DNA from: a virus | Virus record (IMG/VR): IMGVR_UViG_3300031565_000226 | Location: 1 to 31,277 of that record | Direction: 5' to 3' (one strand) | Length of the DNA stretch: 31,277 bases | Shown: positions 5,740-15,300 of the stretch, one piece after another | How the letters are laid out: each line of letters begins with the position of its first letter | Position numbering within the stretch: position 1 is the stretch's first letter | Program-made: the position numbers and the translations under genes | The notes under the pieces: model-generated | Database searches by the model: none | Seen by the model: only the letters and a program-made list of their open reading frames with translations | What the model was told of the DNA's origin: nothing

Positions 5740-8080
5740 CTACCTCAATCTCCAGGTATGGGCGGTACATTTTCTCTTGTTCAGATCCTTGTGTCCCGTT
5801 ATCGTAGAAGTTCACGTATACCTGGCCAGGATTTGTGGAGGACAGAGACCGGAACGTGAAGTAAAACAGCAGTGGCTTGCCCGCATCGATCTGCGCCTGC
5901 ACCAATTCCGTAACATCAAGGTTGGTGAAGGTGCCGGGTCCAGGTAGATTTTCGGCGGCAAAGTCTGCGTACAACCCGAACCAATCCCGGTTGTCGTTCC
6001 AGGATGTTTCCGGGTCCACGGACCATGCAGTAGTGGTGCTTTGTGCCGAGTTTACGTAACTTATGTCATGTGCTATGCCCGCGCCTGCGGTCACCCACTC
6101 ATCTAAGACATCGCTCCCGGTGCAGTTGTACACCTTCAGCGTGTCTATATTGGAATAGGTTTGGTTGAGGGGCCTGTTGGCCGAAGCTACGTGGAGCACT
6201 GCGCTGACTACAGTTTTGCCCGCAAACAGAGTGCCGTCCCCAAAGCGGAAGAATGGATTCGACCTGGACGTTCCTCCCCCGCTGCTGAAGCTGAGACATC
6301 CCGGCGCGTACTGCGGGAGACTTATGTGATAAGAGGACATCGGCAGGGCGTAGGCCGGGTCGTACTCCGTGCTGTTATCGTTGCCCCATACCACAGTAGC
6401 GTTGGTCCTGTCCGAAGTGCGCCTGTCCATGGTGGCCATGAAGTTGTCTACGTGGACCCAGTGTCCAGTCGGCTCGTACAGTGTGGAGTCCAGCGCTGAG
6501 GTGTAGTTGCTGAGGATGAATACCCCGGACACAGCGTCGGGGTCTTTTCTTCCGCCTTGAAAATCCACAAGTGTTAGACCACCACTATCATTAACATTTT
6601 GTGTGGCAGCGTTATCTTTAAAGTCCCACGGGCTTGACATGGATAATAGGGCGTCAGTAGACAGACCTGTTTGCCATTCATAAAGCTGCACAAATTTAAA
6701 AGTAGAGTCGCCTACTGTACTTTCCCAGTCATCTCCACTGTTAGGGGTTACCCAAGTTAGCCCTCCTCCATTATAAGCTACCTGTATTCTTGAGATTGTG
6801 GGCTCATTTGTGATTATTGATGCAACAACCTTAACATCTGCTATGTTTGTAGTGTCTGTTGTGGCACCAAACATGTGAGCTTTAGAGAGGTCCAACGCAG
6901 GTTCTGTTACATCTGGGTCAGGAATATCTTGTGCAATATAAATATCTGAGACAGAGTTTGTCCTTACTGTGGCTGTGCCATCGCTGGCGTGCACTTCGTA
7001 GAATATTTCTACTGCTTGGTTGTAGTAGGGCTCATCAATGTCGTAAGTCTCTGGAGACTGGTCGGGGCCTCGGTAGCCTCGCAGCTTATATCGTTCCACC
7101 CCTCGTCTGGGTGGGACCAGGGCATGGGCATTATCTAAGGAATGATAAAATGTAGTGCTGTCTCCTGTAAGAGTATTGGACACCACCTCCCAGTTTCCGC
7201 TGCGATTGTGCTCACGCCATAACCAAACGGAGGTCGGCAGCGGCAGTCCTGAGTCATCCCAATCCCACGTAATTGTGATAGTGCTGTCGGCATCCCATAC
7301 TGGTGCTGGGATAGGAGTCTGGTAATTTACCCAGTCTTGCCAGCTGTATCTGTTGGCTGTAACAGGATGTCTGGCGAAATCCCAGTCCGCGAAAAATGTA
7401 CTTCCAGTGTCGGCAGGAACGTGATAGAGTGGGTTGGAATTATAGTCCGAAGTTATGCCCTCATATCCAGCCCATGAGATTAGTTTAGTCCAGCAATCCG
7501 TATTGACTGATACGCGGACTTCAACATTAAGACTGTCCGGGTCGCCGCGTCGAGAGATAAATACGTCCGCGCTGTCAACTTGGGCGGTCAAAGATTTCGT
7601 GAAGTACACCGGCTTGTCCGCAGGAAGCGGATCAGTTGTTTCATCCACTTGGTTACTGTGGGCGGACTCGTTTCCGTCCCAATCTACTGCGGTGATCTCA
7701 AACAAATACCGAGTGGATGGTTCCAAGCCAGCGTTTGTATAGGTTTGCTCTGGCCCTGGTTGGTGATACCACTGACTGACCCAAACAAGGCCACTCCCAC
7801 CGTAAACATCTCGGTAGACCTTGTAAAATGCTATATCGTCATCTGTATTGCTGTCCCAAGTGAGGCACATCACTGTCGCTCCGCATGGAGCAGCATTAAG
7901 TTGTGTGGGCACAGCCGGTGGAGTCGCATCGACAGGCGGCGTGTAAGTCATATCGGATAGCCCGCCTATGCGGACGGGAGCATCCGGAACGCCTGGATGC
8001 GTGCCGATAAAGTACGGCCCGGAGCCCATCAATAGGAGGCTTGTGGCAAGAAACAGTGTGAATAACAGTATTCTTTTCAT
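5735..8080 (-). CDS. Exported Fn3/DNRLRE-like multidomain protein
   Basis: The 781-residue protein begins with a signal peptide (MKRILLFTLFLATSLLLMGSG). A fibronectin type III domain covers about 53-148, with the typical VPTQL, LTWDSNTDDDIAFYKVYRD and YLFEITAVDWDGNES strands. Several beta-rich domains without clear identity follow, one of them Fn3-like with TITWDWDDSG. The last 180 residues or so resemble a DNRLRE-type carbohydrate-associated domain: FRFGDGTLFAGKTVVSAVLHV, then LDVTELVQAQIDAGKPLLFYF, ending YRPYLEIEVE. No catalytic signature is seen. Such architecture is common in secreted polysaccharide-active proteins of environmental bacteria and rare in virions. An AGGA about 7 nt before the ATG supports the start. 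It is coupled by ATGA to copy B downstream. Confidence 0.65.
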   Translation of the reverse strand: MKRILLFTLFLATSLLLMGSGPYFIGTHPGVPDAPVRIGGLSDMTYTPPVDATPPAVPTQLNAAPCGATVMCLTWDSNTDDDIAFYKVYRDVYGGSGLVWVSQWYHQPGPEQTYTNAGLEPSTRYLFEITAVDWDGNESAHSNQVDETTDPLPADKPVYFTKSLTAQVDSADVFISRRGDPDSLNVEVRVSVNTDCWTKLISWAGYEGITSDYNSNPLYHVPADTGSTFFADWDFARHPVTANRYSWQDWVNYQTPIPAPVWDADSTITITWDWDDSGLPLPTSVWLWREHNRSGNWEVVSNTLTGDSTTFYHSLDNAHALVPPRRGVERYKLRGYRGPDQSPETYDIDEPYYNQAVEIFYEVHASDGTATVRTNSVSDIYIAQDIPDPDVTEPALDLSKAHMFGATTDTTNIADVKVVASIITNEPTISRIQVAYNGGGLTWVTPNSGDDWESTVGDSTFKFVQLYEWQTGLSTDALLSMSSPWDFKDNAATQNVNDSGGLTLVDFQGGRKDPDAVSGVFILSNYTSALDSTLYEPTGHWVHVDNFMATMDRRTSDRTNATVVWGNDNSTEYDPAYALPMSSYHISLPQYAPGCLSFSSGGGTSRSNPFFRFGDGTLFAGKTVVSAVLHVASANRPLNQTYSNIDTLKVYNCTGSDVLDEWVTAGAGIAHDISYVNSAQSTTTAWSVDPETSWNDNRDWFGLYADFAAENLPGPGTFTNLDVTELVQAQIDAGKPLLFYFTFRSLSSTNPGQVYVNFYDNGTQGSEQEKMYRPYLEIEVE

Positions 8081-8090
8081 CTTTTATCCT

Positions 8091-11000
8091 TTATTCCGTC
8101 GCCCTCTTCCAGCCGCCGCCCCGCCGTAGGGTGTCGCCTGCGGCGGTGTATACGATTAAAGGCCATGGCTGGTTATTAGATCCCCAAGTGGCTACGTGCC
8201 ATATAAGCTTTGCGGTAACTACCCCGTGTTCTGGACTTTGAAAGGTGCAGCTAAGTGTGTCGCCGGTTGAGCTAAACACCGGATCAGTCAGCCTTTCACC
8301 TAGATTTAGGTGTTCGGTCGGGATCGTTGGGATTTTGACGGATGGCAATGCTTCGGTATAGCTGGACACGCCGAGTCCCATGCTGGCAAGAATCTCAGAG
8401 GTCGCACCTGCATTATATACCACATTAGTTTGATAGAGGGTAATTGGATATCGCGTTCTATTGGCGCCCCATGCCATGTGCCGTTGGGGGCGGTTGATTA
8501 GGGACCATAATGTCGCGCCGTGCGTTGTGGTCGGATATATTTCGGTATATCTCTCATACATCCCGCCATCGAAGTATGCGATAGTCCCGCCGGGGGTTGT
8601 GCCTGTTCCGGCGTCGTTGTTAGCCACGAATAGGAACGTACTGTCGCCGTAGGCCGCACGGAAAAGTCCGGGGATGCTTTTAACAACCTCCTGATATCTT
8701 TCTTCCTCAGTCAGACCTGTATCCCCCCCAACTGGGTCCGTCCAAAATGGATCAGTTCCAAAGGCTATTCCGTCTTCGTCCATGTCCAGGTTAGCTACCC
8801 CTTGGTAAACAACACTGGGATAATCGTCACCACTGAGCCAATCCCCGAAAACGCCAACATAACCAAGGCCGGGGTCACGCTCTTTCATCCTGTCGGTATA
8901 GAATATTGCCAGGGTGTCATAAAGCCCTGGGGCAGTGGGGTTCCATAGGTAATTGCCTTGTCTGTCGTTATGTATCGCTTTGTCCCCACTTGCCGTCCAC
9001 ATGAACCAATCAAGCTTGCCGTCAGTGCCGCCCGGGGTCCCGTCCGGGGGGCCATCAGTGTGCCTAGCGGTCATTTCCCACAAGTCTTGATAAATGCCGC
9101 CTGCCGTCACCCAGGTTTGTCCAACCCCATACATCCAGGCGTATACCAGGGCGATTATATCTGGATTGCGTGTCCGAAGGGCCGTGACAAATCCGTCGTA
9201 TTTATCTTTTTGTAAATAGTTGTGTTCAGTTATCCAGACATCGAACACCGCTATGGAATCATATTCGGCGGTGGTTATCGGGTCAGCGCATACATAATTT
9301 GAATTTGCCCCATAAATAGGCAGGTTCAACTCCGGAATAGCTGGATCCGCCGCCGATTCCGGCGTAGCGTCTACCTGGGCGCTTGGTATTGATTCGTTCC
9401 CGTCGGTGTCAATGGCCGTTATGTGGTAATAATAGGTACTGTCAGCGACAAGGCCGGTGTCCTGAAACCACGGCAATGTATGCGTATCTACTACCCAAAA
9501 TGGATCGGTCCCTGGGTCAATGGACCTATAAATATTATAATAGGATAGGTCGTCCTCTGTATTTTGTGTCCATGTCACAGTATTATAATACCCGGATCCA
9601 AACTCGGTGCCGTTGACCCCATTGGCCGCCGCCCCGGTCACCTGATCCGGCGGAACCAGATAATCGCGGCTGAGTCCTCTAATAAATCTGCCGTTCATGC
9701 CGTCTAGTAAATACCAAACTTCTTCGTCGGCCCTGAACTTAAAAGAATCCTCTTGCGCGTAAGCCGCCGGTGTTTGCACGGGTGATGCCCATTGCTTCAT
9801 CCAGCGGGCGGCCTCACTGTAGAACATATAGGGGTCGCCATAGGAATCTATAACATCGAGTACTGCCGAAAACTCTTCATGCTCCATACCTCCCGCAGGA
9901 TATCCTGGAAATGATTTTGTCTCATGGACAAACAAAGAAAATACACCGCGCCCCTGGGCTCTGATGTTTTCGATATAACTTTTGGTTTTCAGGGTCGTCA
10001 TTTCTAAATCAACCGGATCAGTCGGATCACCAACAAGGTCAGTAACACTGAAGAGATTTCCTGTGAACATCAAATTCCTAGCATCTAGCGCCCTAGTCTG
10101 CCGGATAAAGCCGTATGTCGTGTCCGAATCTGCTGGGCGACGCCCCACGGTGTAATGAGTCATCCCACCGCTACTAGGGTCTACTAGATTTCTTGTTACT
10201 GACGGCCCTCTATACGCGGCATAATCGTGATAAGCCAGGGCCTTGGCCGCTGTCGGGCCGTAGGGATCGACGGCATAAAGCAGGGTCTTGCCCCAATAAG
10301 GGTCGGCCCTCATGTCTACGCCGAGGGAGTCGGCCACATAATACATCCACTCAGGATCAACTTCAAAGAGCAACTTATCCCACTGGGTGGCATTGGCCGA
10401 AAGGAGGGTAGGGTACATCCCGTCCGTGTACTCGCCAATGACGGTGCTATCTCCGAAATCCTCCAGCGGTGTATGGTTGAAGGTATGGTTAGCAAACTCT
10501 ATGATCCCGGCCTGTCTGGCTGACAGGATGTCGCCGGGAGATATATAACCTACGTCCTGTTCTGTTAGATTTTCCGTCATGCCAAGAGTGTACTTGCCCT
10601 TGCCCCTGGCCGTGAACGTATCAATCCATGCGGTGTTGATTCCTACATTGCCGTCATCGGTTTGCAATACTACGGCAAAATCCAAGCCATTTGGGAAAGG
10701 TGCCTGATAAAGGCGATCAACGTACTGGACGACAATATAGGGGCAATATTTATCATAGGTTGCATGGCTGGTATTTTGCCAGGAATAAAAGTTCATAGCA
10801 TTATTGGACGCGCCCCAGTCGTGTAAAGAAACGCAAATTCCATTATTGACTGCCCCATTTACTGCGGCCTGGAAGCAATTAAACAAATCAAGATCATATT
10901 CAGTATATTGCGGCAGGGAACTCCCTGCACTGGGGAGCCCCGACCAGTCGGAATAATCGCCAACATCCCAGAACCATTCACGATCATTCCACTCGGGAGC

Positions 11001-11954
11001 CCATGGCCCCGCATCGGCGGCTGGATATCCCTCTGTATTAAGTCCGGCAACCTGTACCCGCCAAGTAGCATGAGCAAACCTTGTGTGCCCTGAAGATGGA
11101 GCCGTTATTCCTACGGACCCATACCAGAGGGAGTCGCCAGGAATGGTCATAAGGGTGGCACACATGGAGTCCTGATTGGCCGTATAACTTGTGGCGGAAT
11201 AAATTCTTTTGGCTGCGGCCATGGTCAATTGACTGTTGGCCGGAACCCACCGGCTTATATCTAGGTACATTAATTCGTGCCGAGATCCCAGTGCGCCTCC
11301 AACAACATTTTTCTTATTCATTTCCCATCGGTAGTCTTGTCCATCTGGCGCGTATAACACTTGTCTAACCCAGCCGTTAGCATCTATGGTAGAATACTTT
11401 ACATAAGGCGAGGTGGTATCTATCATGGACCACGCGAAGTCGTTGGCCGCGTCCGAGAGGTCTACAACAGAATCCGCCAGCGCGATCCAAGCGTCGAACT
11501 CTGAGTGGTCATGAGACTCTACTGTCGGATAGGCCGTAAAAACGATAGTTACCGTATCGCCGGTCCATACTGATGGGATATCCGGAGGTGGTGGCCAAAC
11601 TTCGCTTGGTCCACCGTACCAATACAGGTCCAATGTAGTAGGAGTCACATCCAGCTTTGTAACATATACCATGTTACATTTTATATTGACCGGCACAGAG
11701 AATCCATCCCGCACGGTAACAACGGAATCTCCGTTGGCCAAGTAGACTCTTTCATTTTCTCGCCAGAAACTTGTGGTCAAGTCGCCACCAGTGCTAACAA
11801 TATTTATTTTCAGCCGATCATCTATCAAGTTGTTCATCCGAATTAATTGCCCGCCAGTATGCAAGGCCCCAGACCATGCCCCAGGATTCCGCCGGTCAGC
11901 GAAGGCCGGAAGGGCCAACACCATCAACATGAATGTCAGTATAAATTTATTCAT
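8091..11954 (-). CDS. Exported polysaccharide deacetylase-Fn3-glycosidase-like fusion
   Basis: From the ATG at 11954 the protein has 1287 residues and starts with a clean signal peptide ending AFA|D near residue 19. An upstream in-frame ATG at 12011 would bury this leader, so 11954 is preferred. In order: a module of about 100 residues shared with the next upstream gene (NPGA 23-26, SFWR 62-65, YWY 111-113); a DNRLRE-like region to about 420; a NodB/CE4 polysaccharide deacetylase region with a TDDG motif near 432-435 and HTFNH near 490 (canonical DD and HxxxH metal ligands); an Fn3 domain at about 768-865; a TIM-barrel-like region at about 870-1210 resembling uncharacterised glycoside hydrolases; and a final beta domain. 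CE4 enzymes remove N- or O-acetyl groups from glycans. The likely target is an envelope, capsule or biofilm polysaccharide. Which domains are active cannot be settled by eye. Confidence 0.7.
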   Translation of the reverse strand: MNKFILTFMLMVLALPAFADRRNPGAWSGALHTGGQLIRMNNLIDDRLKINIVSTGGDLTTSFWRENERVYLANGDSVVTVRDGFSVPVNIKCNMVYVTKLDVTPTTLDLYWYGGPSEVWPPPPDIPSVWTGDTVTIVFTAYPTVESHDHSEFDAWIALADSVVDLSDAANDFAWSMIDTTSPYVKYSTIDANGWVRQVLYAPDGQDYRWEMNKKNVVGGALGSRHELMYLDISRWVPANSQLTMAAAKRIYSATSYTANQDSMCATLMTIPGDSLWYGSVGITAPSSGHTRFAHATWRVQVAGLNTEGYPAADAGPWAPEWNDREWFWDVGDYSDWSGLPSAGSSLPQYTEYDLDLFNCFQAAVNGAVNNGICVSLHDWGASNNAMNFYSWQNTSHATYDKYCPYIVVQYVDRLYQAPFPNGLDFAVVLQTDDGNVGINTAWIDTFTARGKGKYTLGMTENLTEQDVGYISPGDILSARQAGIIEFANHTFNHTPLEDFGDSTVIGEYTDGMYPTLLSANATQWDKLLFEVDPEWMYYVADSLGVDMRADPYWGKTLLYAVDPYGPTAAKALAYHDYAAYRGPSVTRNLVDPSSGGMTHYTVGRRPADSDTTYGFIRQTRALDARNLMFTGNLFSVTDLVGDPTDPVDLEMTTLKTKSYIENIRAQGRGVFSLFVHETKSFPGYPAGGMEHEEFSAVLDVIDSYGDPYMFYSEAARWMKQWASPVQTPAAYAQEDSFKFRADEEVWYLLDGMNGRFIRGLSRDYLVPPDQVTGAAANGVNGTEFGSGYYNTVTWTQNTEDDLSYYNIYRSIDPGTDPFWVVDTHTLPWFQDTGLVADSTYYYHITAIDTDGNESIPSAQVDATPESAADPAIPELNLPIYGANSNYVCADPITTAEYDSIAVFDVWITEHNYLQKDKYDGFVTALRTRNPDIIALVYAWMYGVGQTWVTAGGIYQDLWEMTARHTDGPPDGTPGGTDGKLDWFMWTASGDKAIHNDRQGNYLWNPTAPGLYDTLAIFYTDRMKERDPGLGYVGVFGDWLSGDDYPSVVYQGVANLDMDEDGIAFGTDPFWTDPVGGDTGLTEEERYQEVVKSIPGLFRAAYGDSTFLFVANNDAGTGTTPGGTIAYFDGGMYERYTEIYPTTTHGATLWSLINRPQRHMAWGANRTRYPITLYQTNVVYNAGATSEILASMGLGVSSYTEALPSVKIPTIPTEHLNLGERLTDPVFSSTGDTLSCTFQSPEHGVVTAKLIWHVATWGSNNQPWPLIVYTAAGDTLRRGGGWKRATE

Positions 11955-12324
11955 ACCAATACGCATCCACAAGAACGGTGTTGTCGTAGCCCTTGAGTGA
12001 GATGAGATCACACTTGATCGTGACGGGATATATCAAGTTCATCGGGATCGACACAACGGTATCCCCATCTGCAGTATTGTTGAGCGAGACCCTTTTCCAC
12101 GTCCCAGACCCTGCATCCCAGCGCCAGAAGGACGCATAGAATCGACCCTCTGTACTCACCAAAAATATGTCGCGAGACATAGTTGGCTGCGTGGTCCAGT
12201 TTGCATTGAGCAGAATTTGGGAGCCGCTGATGGGCGCATCTATTGATAGCGCCCCTGGGTTGGACTGTCCGATAGCCAAGGAGGCCGTGAGGATCATCAG
12301 GCCAATGAGTAGAAACTTCTTCAT
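11947..12324 (-). CDS. Exported single-module protein related to the N-terminus of the deacetylase fusion
   Basis: The 125-residue protein has a signal peptide with probable cleavage AIG|QSNPGA near residue 19. One beta-rich module follows, aligning with residues 20-115 of the next gene: NPGA (22-25), VSTEG (56-60), SFWR (65-68), DTVVSI (88-93), PVTIKC (100-105) and YWY (122-124). The match includes the leader position, so the small gene looks like a free copy of the large protein's N-terminal module. The family is not recognised; a binding or assembly role is possible. Its start forms TAATG with the stop of the 1297-aa gene, and its 3' end overlaps the next start by 8 bp, so the three are translationally linked. 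Confidence 0.65.
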   Translation of the reverse strand: MKKFLLIGLMILTASLAIGQSNPGALSIDAPISGSQILLNANWTTQPTMSRDIFLVSTEGRFYASFWRWDAGSGTWKRVSLNNTADGDTVVSIPMNLIYPVTIKCDLISLKGYDNTVLVDAYWYE

Positions 12325-15300
12325 TATCTGGTCCTTTCTTTCCGCTCAGCCTCTTGAGCCGGGTGGATGTTCAACTTGTTACTCTGCATCAACCGCATGA
12401 TTGCAGGGATTTCTTGTGCCGATACCGCATTGCCATACCTCTGGAACAAATTCTCCAATGTAATCTCCACGCCTAATTTGTTTAGTTCAACTGCTAGTTT
12501 GGTTATCAAAGCTCTGTCTGGTGGCTCTCCTGCTTGCGCTGCCCGACGAAATTCATCCGCTAATTCCATCTGTTTGCCAGCCGCCTCATTTGCCCTTTTC
12601 CGAATGGCATCCATTTTCTTTCGTTCGATACGGTCTATTACACTTGGCATGTGAATCATGACAGCAACTTGTTCAGAACTAGCGAATCCATTCGCGATAG
12701 ACATTTCACGTTTTCGGACTAAATGTCCTTCGTTATCCAAGATGGGAATCTCCTCCCCCTTGAGAGCTTTTATCATATTTTGGCCGCGCTCGTGAGCAGT
12801 AAAGAACGGGATCATGCTTTCGGAAGCATCTAGCCATTCCTTCTTTCGTTCCCTACGGGTGACCGGCGGAGTGCTCGGCAAGATACTGCTACCATACTTT
12901 ATGGATGCTGTGATCCAGTTCATCGGGATCGACATGCCTTCGTCCACAGGATTTCTAAAGTCAGGAACTCCAATATAGTCATCCAGGTTTACTCCAAGAT
13001 GCTCCGCCATCTTAGATTGCCATCCCGCATACATGATATAATCAAGAAGATATCCAGGATTTTTCAAACTGTTATTGAAAATAGTTTCAGTTTGCTTGAA
13101 CGGAAAAAGGGTAAACTGCGTGAGCAAGGTGGATCCAGTTCGCGACCCTTTGCTAAACCACAGAGGCTTACCCATCCAGCCAAAGACATGGTTCATGTCC
13201 CGCGTGTCTCGCAAGGCCATGGCCACTACCTCATTAGCCATATTAGGTGGCAGTTCTCCTAGGGATCTAGCCCCCATTTTCTGAAGCTGTGCACTAATAG
13301 ACGCGTGCATCGTAGTGCCCCGGATAAAGGATTCTGCGTCTTGGATTGACGGCATTGGAGTGCGTGCCCGAGACACAATCTTGGACGCCATGCCCTCAAA
13401 TCCGTCGAACATGCGCTCCACTTCATCGGTGGACCCTGTGATCTTGCCCATCAGTCTACCTTCAGGCGTCATCATCTTGGCCATGCCGCCCAGGGTGTTC
13501 AGGGCTCCATACCCCGGTGTCGTGGAGTTAATCGCCTGTACTGTGGACATAACAAAGTATCGCGTGCTACCGGATAGTACCGAAGAATACGACGCTAGTG
13601 ATAATGTGGCGGCGGCAGGTCGTGCCCAAGGGATAGAGAACGGCGAGCCCTCTAAAGATTTAAGAACTTTCCTAGCTAAAGTTGGCTTCCCCAGTAGGCG
13701 CTCATTAATTGATTCTCCATATCCATTTAGCCATCCCATCGTCTCCGGATGGGGGCTGTTATTGATGGCCTCTTTGATGCCAAGACGAACCTCTTGGATG
13801 AGCGGGCGCACATGCACTTCGTGTGCTAGAGACTTAAAGTAATAGTCAAACGCTGCGGCAGCATCCTGTTTATACAAAGATTTATTGGCTACACGAGTTT
13901 TGAGAATACCGGGGAGAAACTGATTTACGCTGGTCCCCTGGAATAAATATGGTGTGTAGCCTTCATTGAAGAAATTCTTGTCCACCATGTGAGTTATGTA
14001 AGTGCTGATCTTTTCCCCAGGGTTCAGCCCCAGGGTTTGAGCAGCCTCATCCATGATGGCTTTCGCTTTGGGCACAGCCTCCAGCATTTCTTTTGTGGCC
14101 GACTGCTCAAGAATCTCCCGCTCAACGTCCGGGATATCATCTAGTAACTGGAAAAAAAGCTTATTTTTCTTTTTATCCAGCGTCAAATCTCGAACAACGC
14201 CCCCAACTCCAGATGCATCTATAACGCCACCCTTCATCTTGGGGCCATAGATGCCAGCGTCGTGAAAAACATTGGCCATCGCATGCGTGTATCTCTGGAC
14301 TGTAACATCGGCATCCCGCAGCCCACCTTGGATTCGCTGCCCCACTAATGGTGCATGCTGATCGAGAACTCGCCAAGATTCCCGGAACCACCGATCAAAT
14401 ACCATTAGGGCTTTTGGCCGCATGACAATAGATTTAGGGTACAATGTGCGAGCGGACACCTGATACCACTTGTCACCAAATTGGCTGGTGGCAAAATCTC
14501 CAGCATCCGTCAATTCCCGGCGGGGTCCGGATGGCCACTTAACTCCGTAGTCTGCAGCAGTGCCTTTTAGCGTGCCAGTCTCTCGCACGTATTTGATGTT
14601 ATCAGATATTTCTTTTAGTTGTTTGTCCAGGTCTTTAATGTCTTTAGCTAAAGTTTTCTTGCCATTTTTCAGGGCTGCTATGGCGGCCTTCTTCTCCGCC
14701 GGATCTGTTAATTGTTCTGCGGCTTTCAATCCATTGGGAATGTCATCCAGCTCTTTAGTCATGTCGTCAATATGATTGAGCATGGCGTCCTGAGCGTCCT
14801 CAAATTCCTTGACGACTTTCTTCACTCGCTCAGTTGAAGCCATAAATCTGCCATTGGCCCCAACTCCATCAATATCAGGGGCCGGTAAATTAGTGGATGT
14901 TTTCGTGCCATTGATTGGCATGTTTGTATGCACTAATACATCATCAAGTGGATCAGCTCCCGCAATAACAGCTCCCGCAGTTTCTGCTGCATGTTCGGCC
15001 TGATCGGGACCAGTTATGGCGCGTTGTAATTGCTCGTCAACATCTTCAAATTTGGGTTTAGGCCGAGTAGAAGTAGGATAGTCTGTCAGGGCTTGCTTGC
15101 GCTGTTCTGCTATTCTTATCCGCGACTTTGTGGCTGTTCCTTTTTTGGGGATAGTAATATTCTCTGGTCGATTGAGGGGCACTTGGTTGGCCAAGATATC
15201 GTCGCCGCTGCCTCCGATTCTTAATTTCAATTCTGAATCGAGGAAAGCTTTTGTTTCATCAATTTTCTTGAATAGTCGAGCAGTTTGTTCCGGATTAAAT

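Noticed and set aside
11955-12011. Upstream ATG at 12011 for the deacetylase fusion
   Set aside because: It would put 19 residues of unrelated sequence before a clean signal peptide; the shared module in the neighbouring gene begins directly with the leader, supporting 11954.
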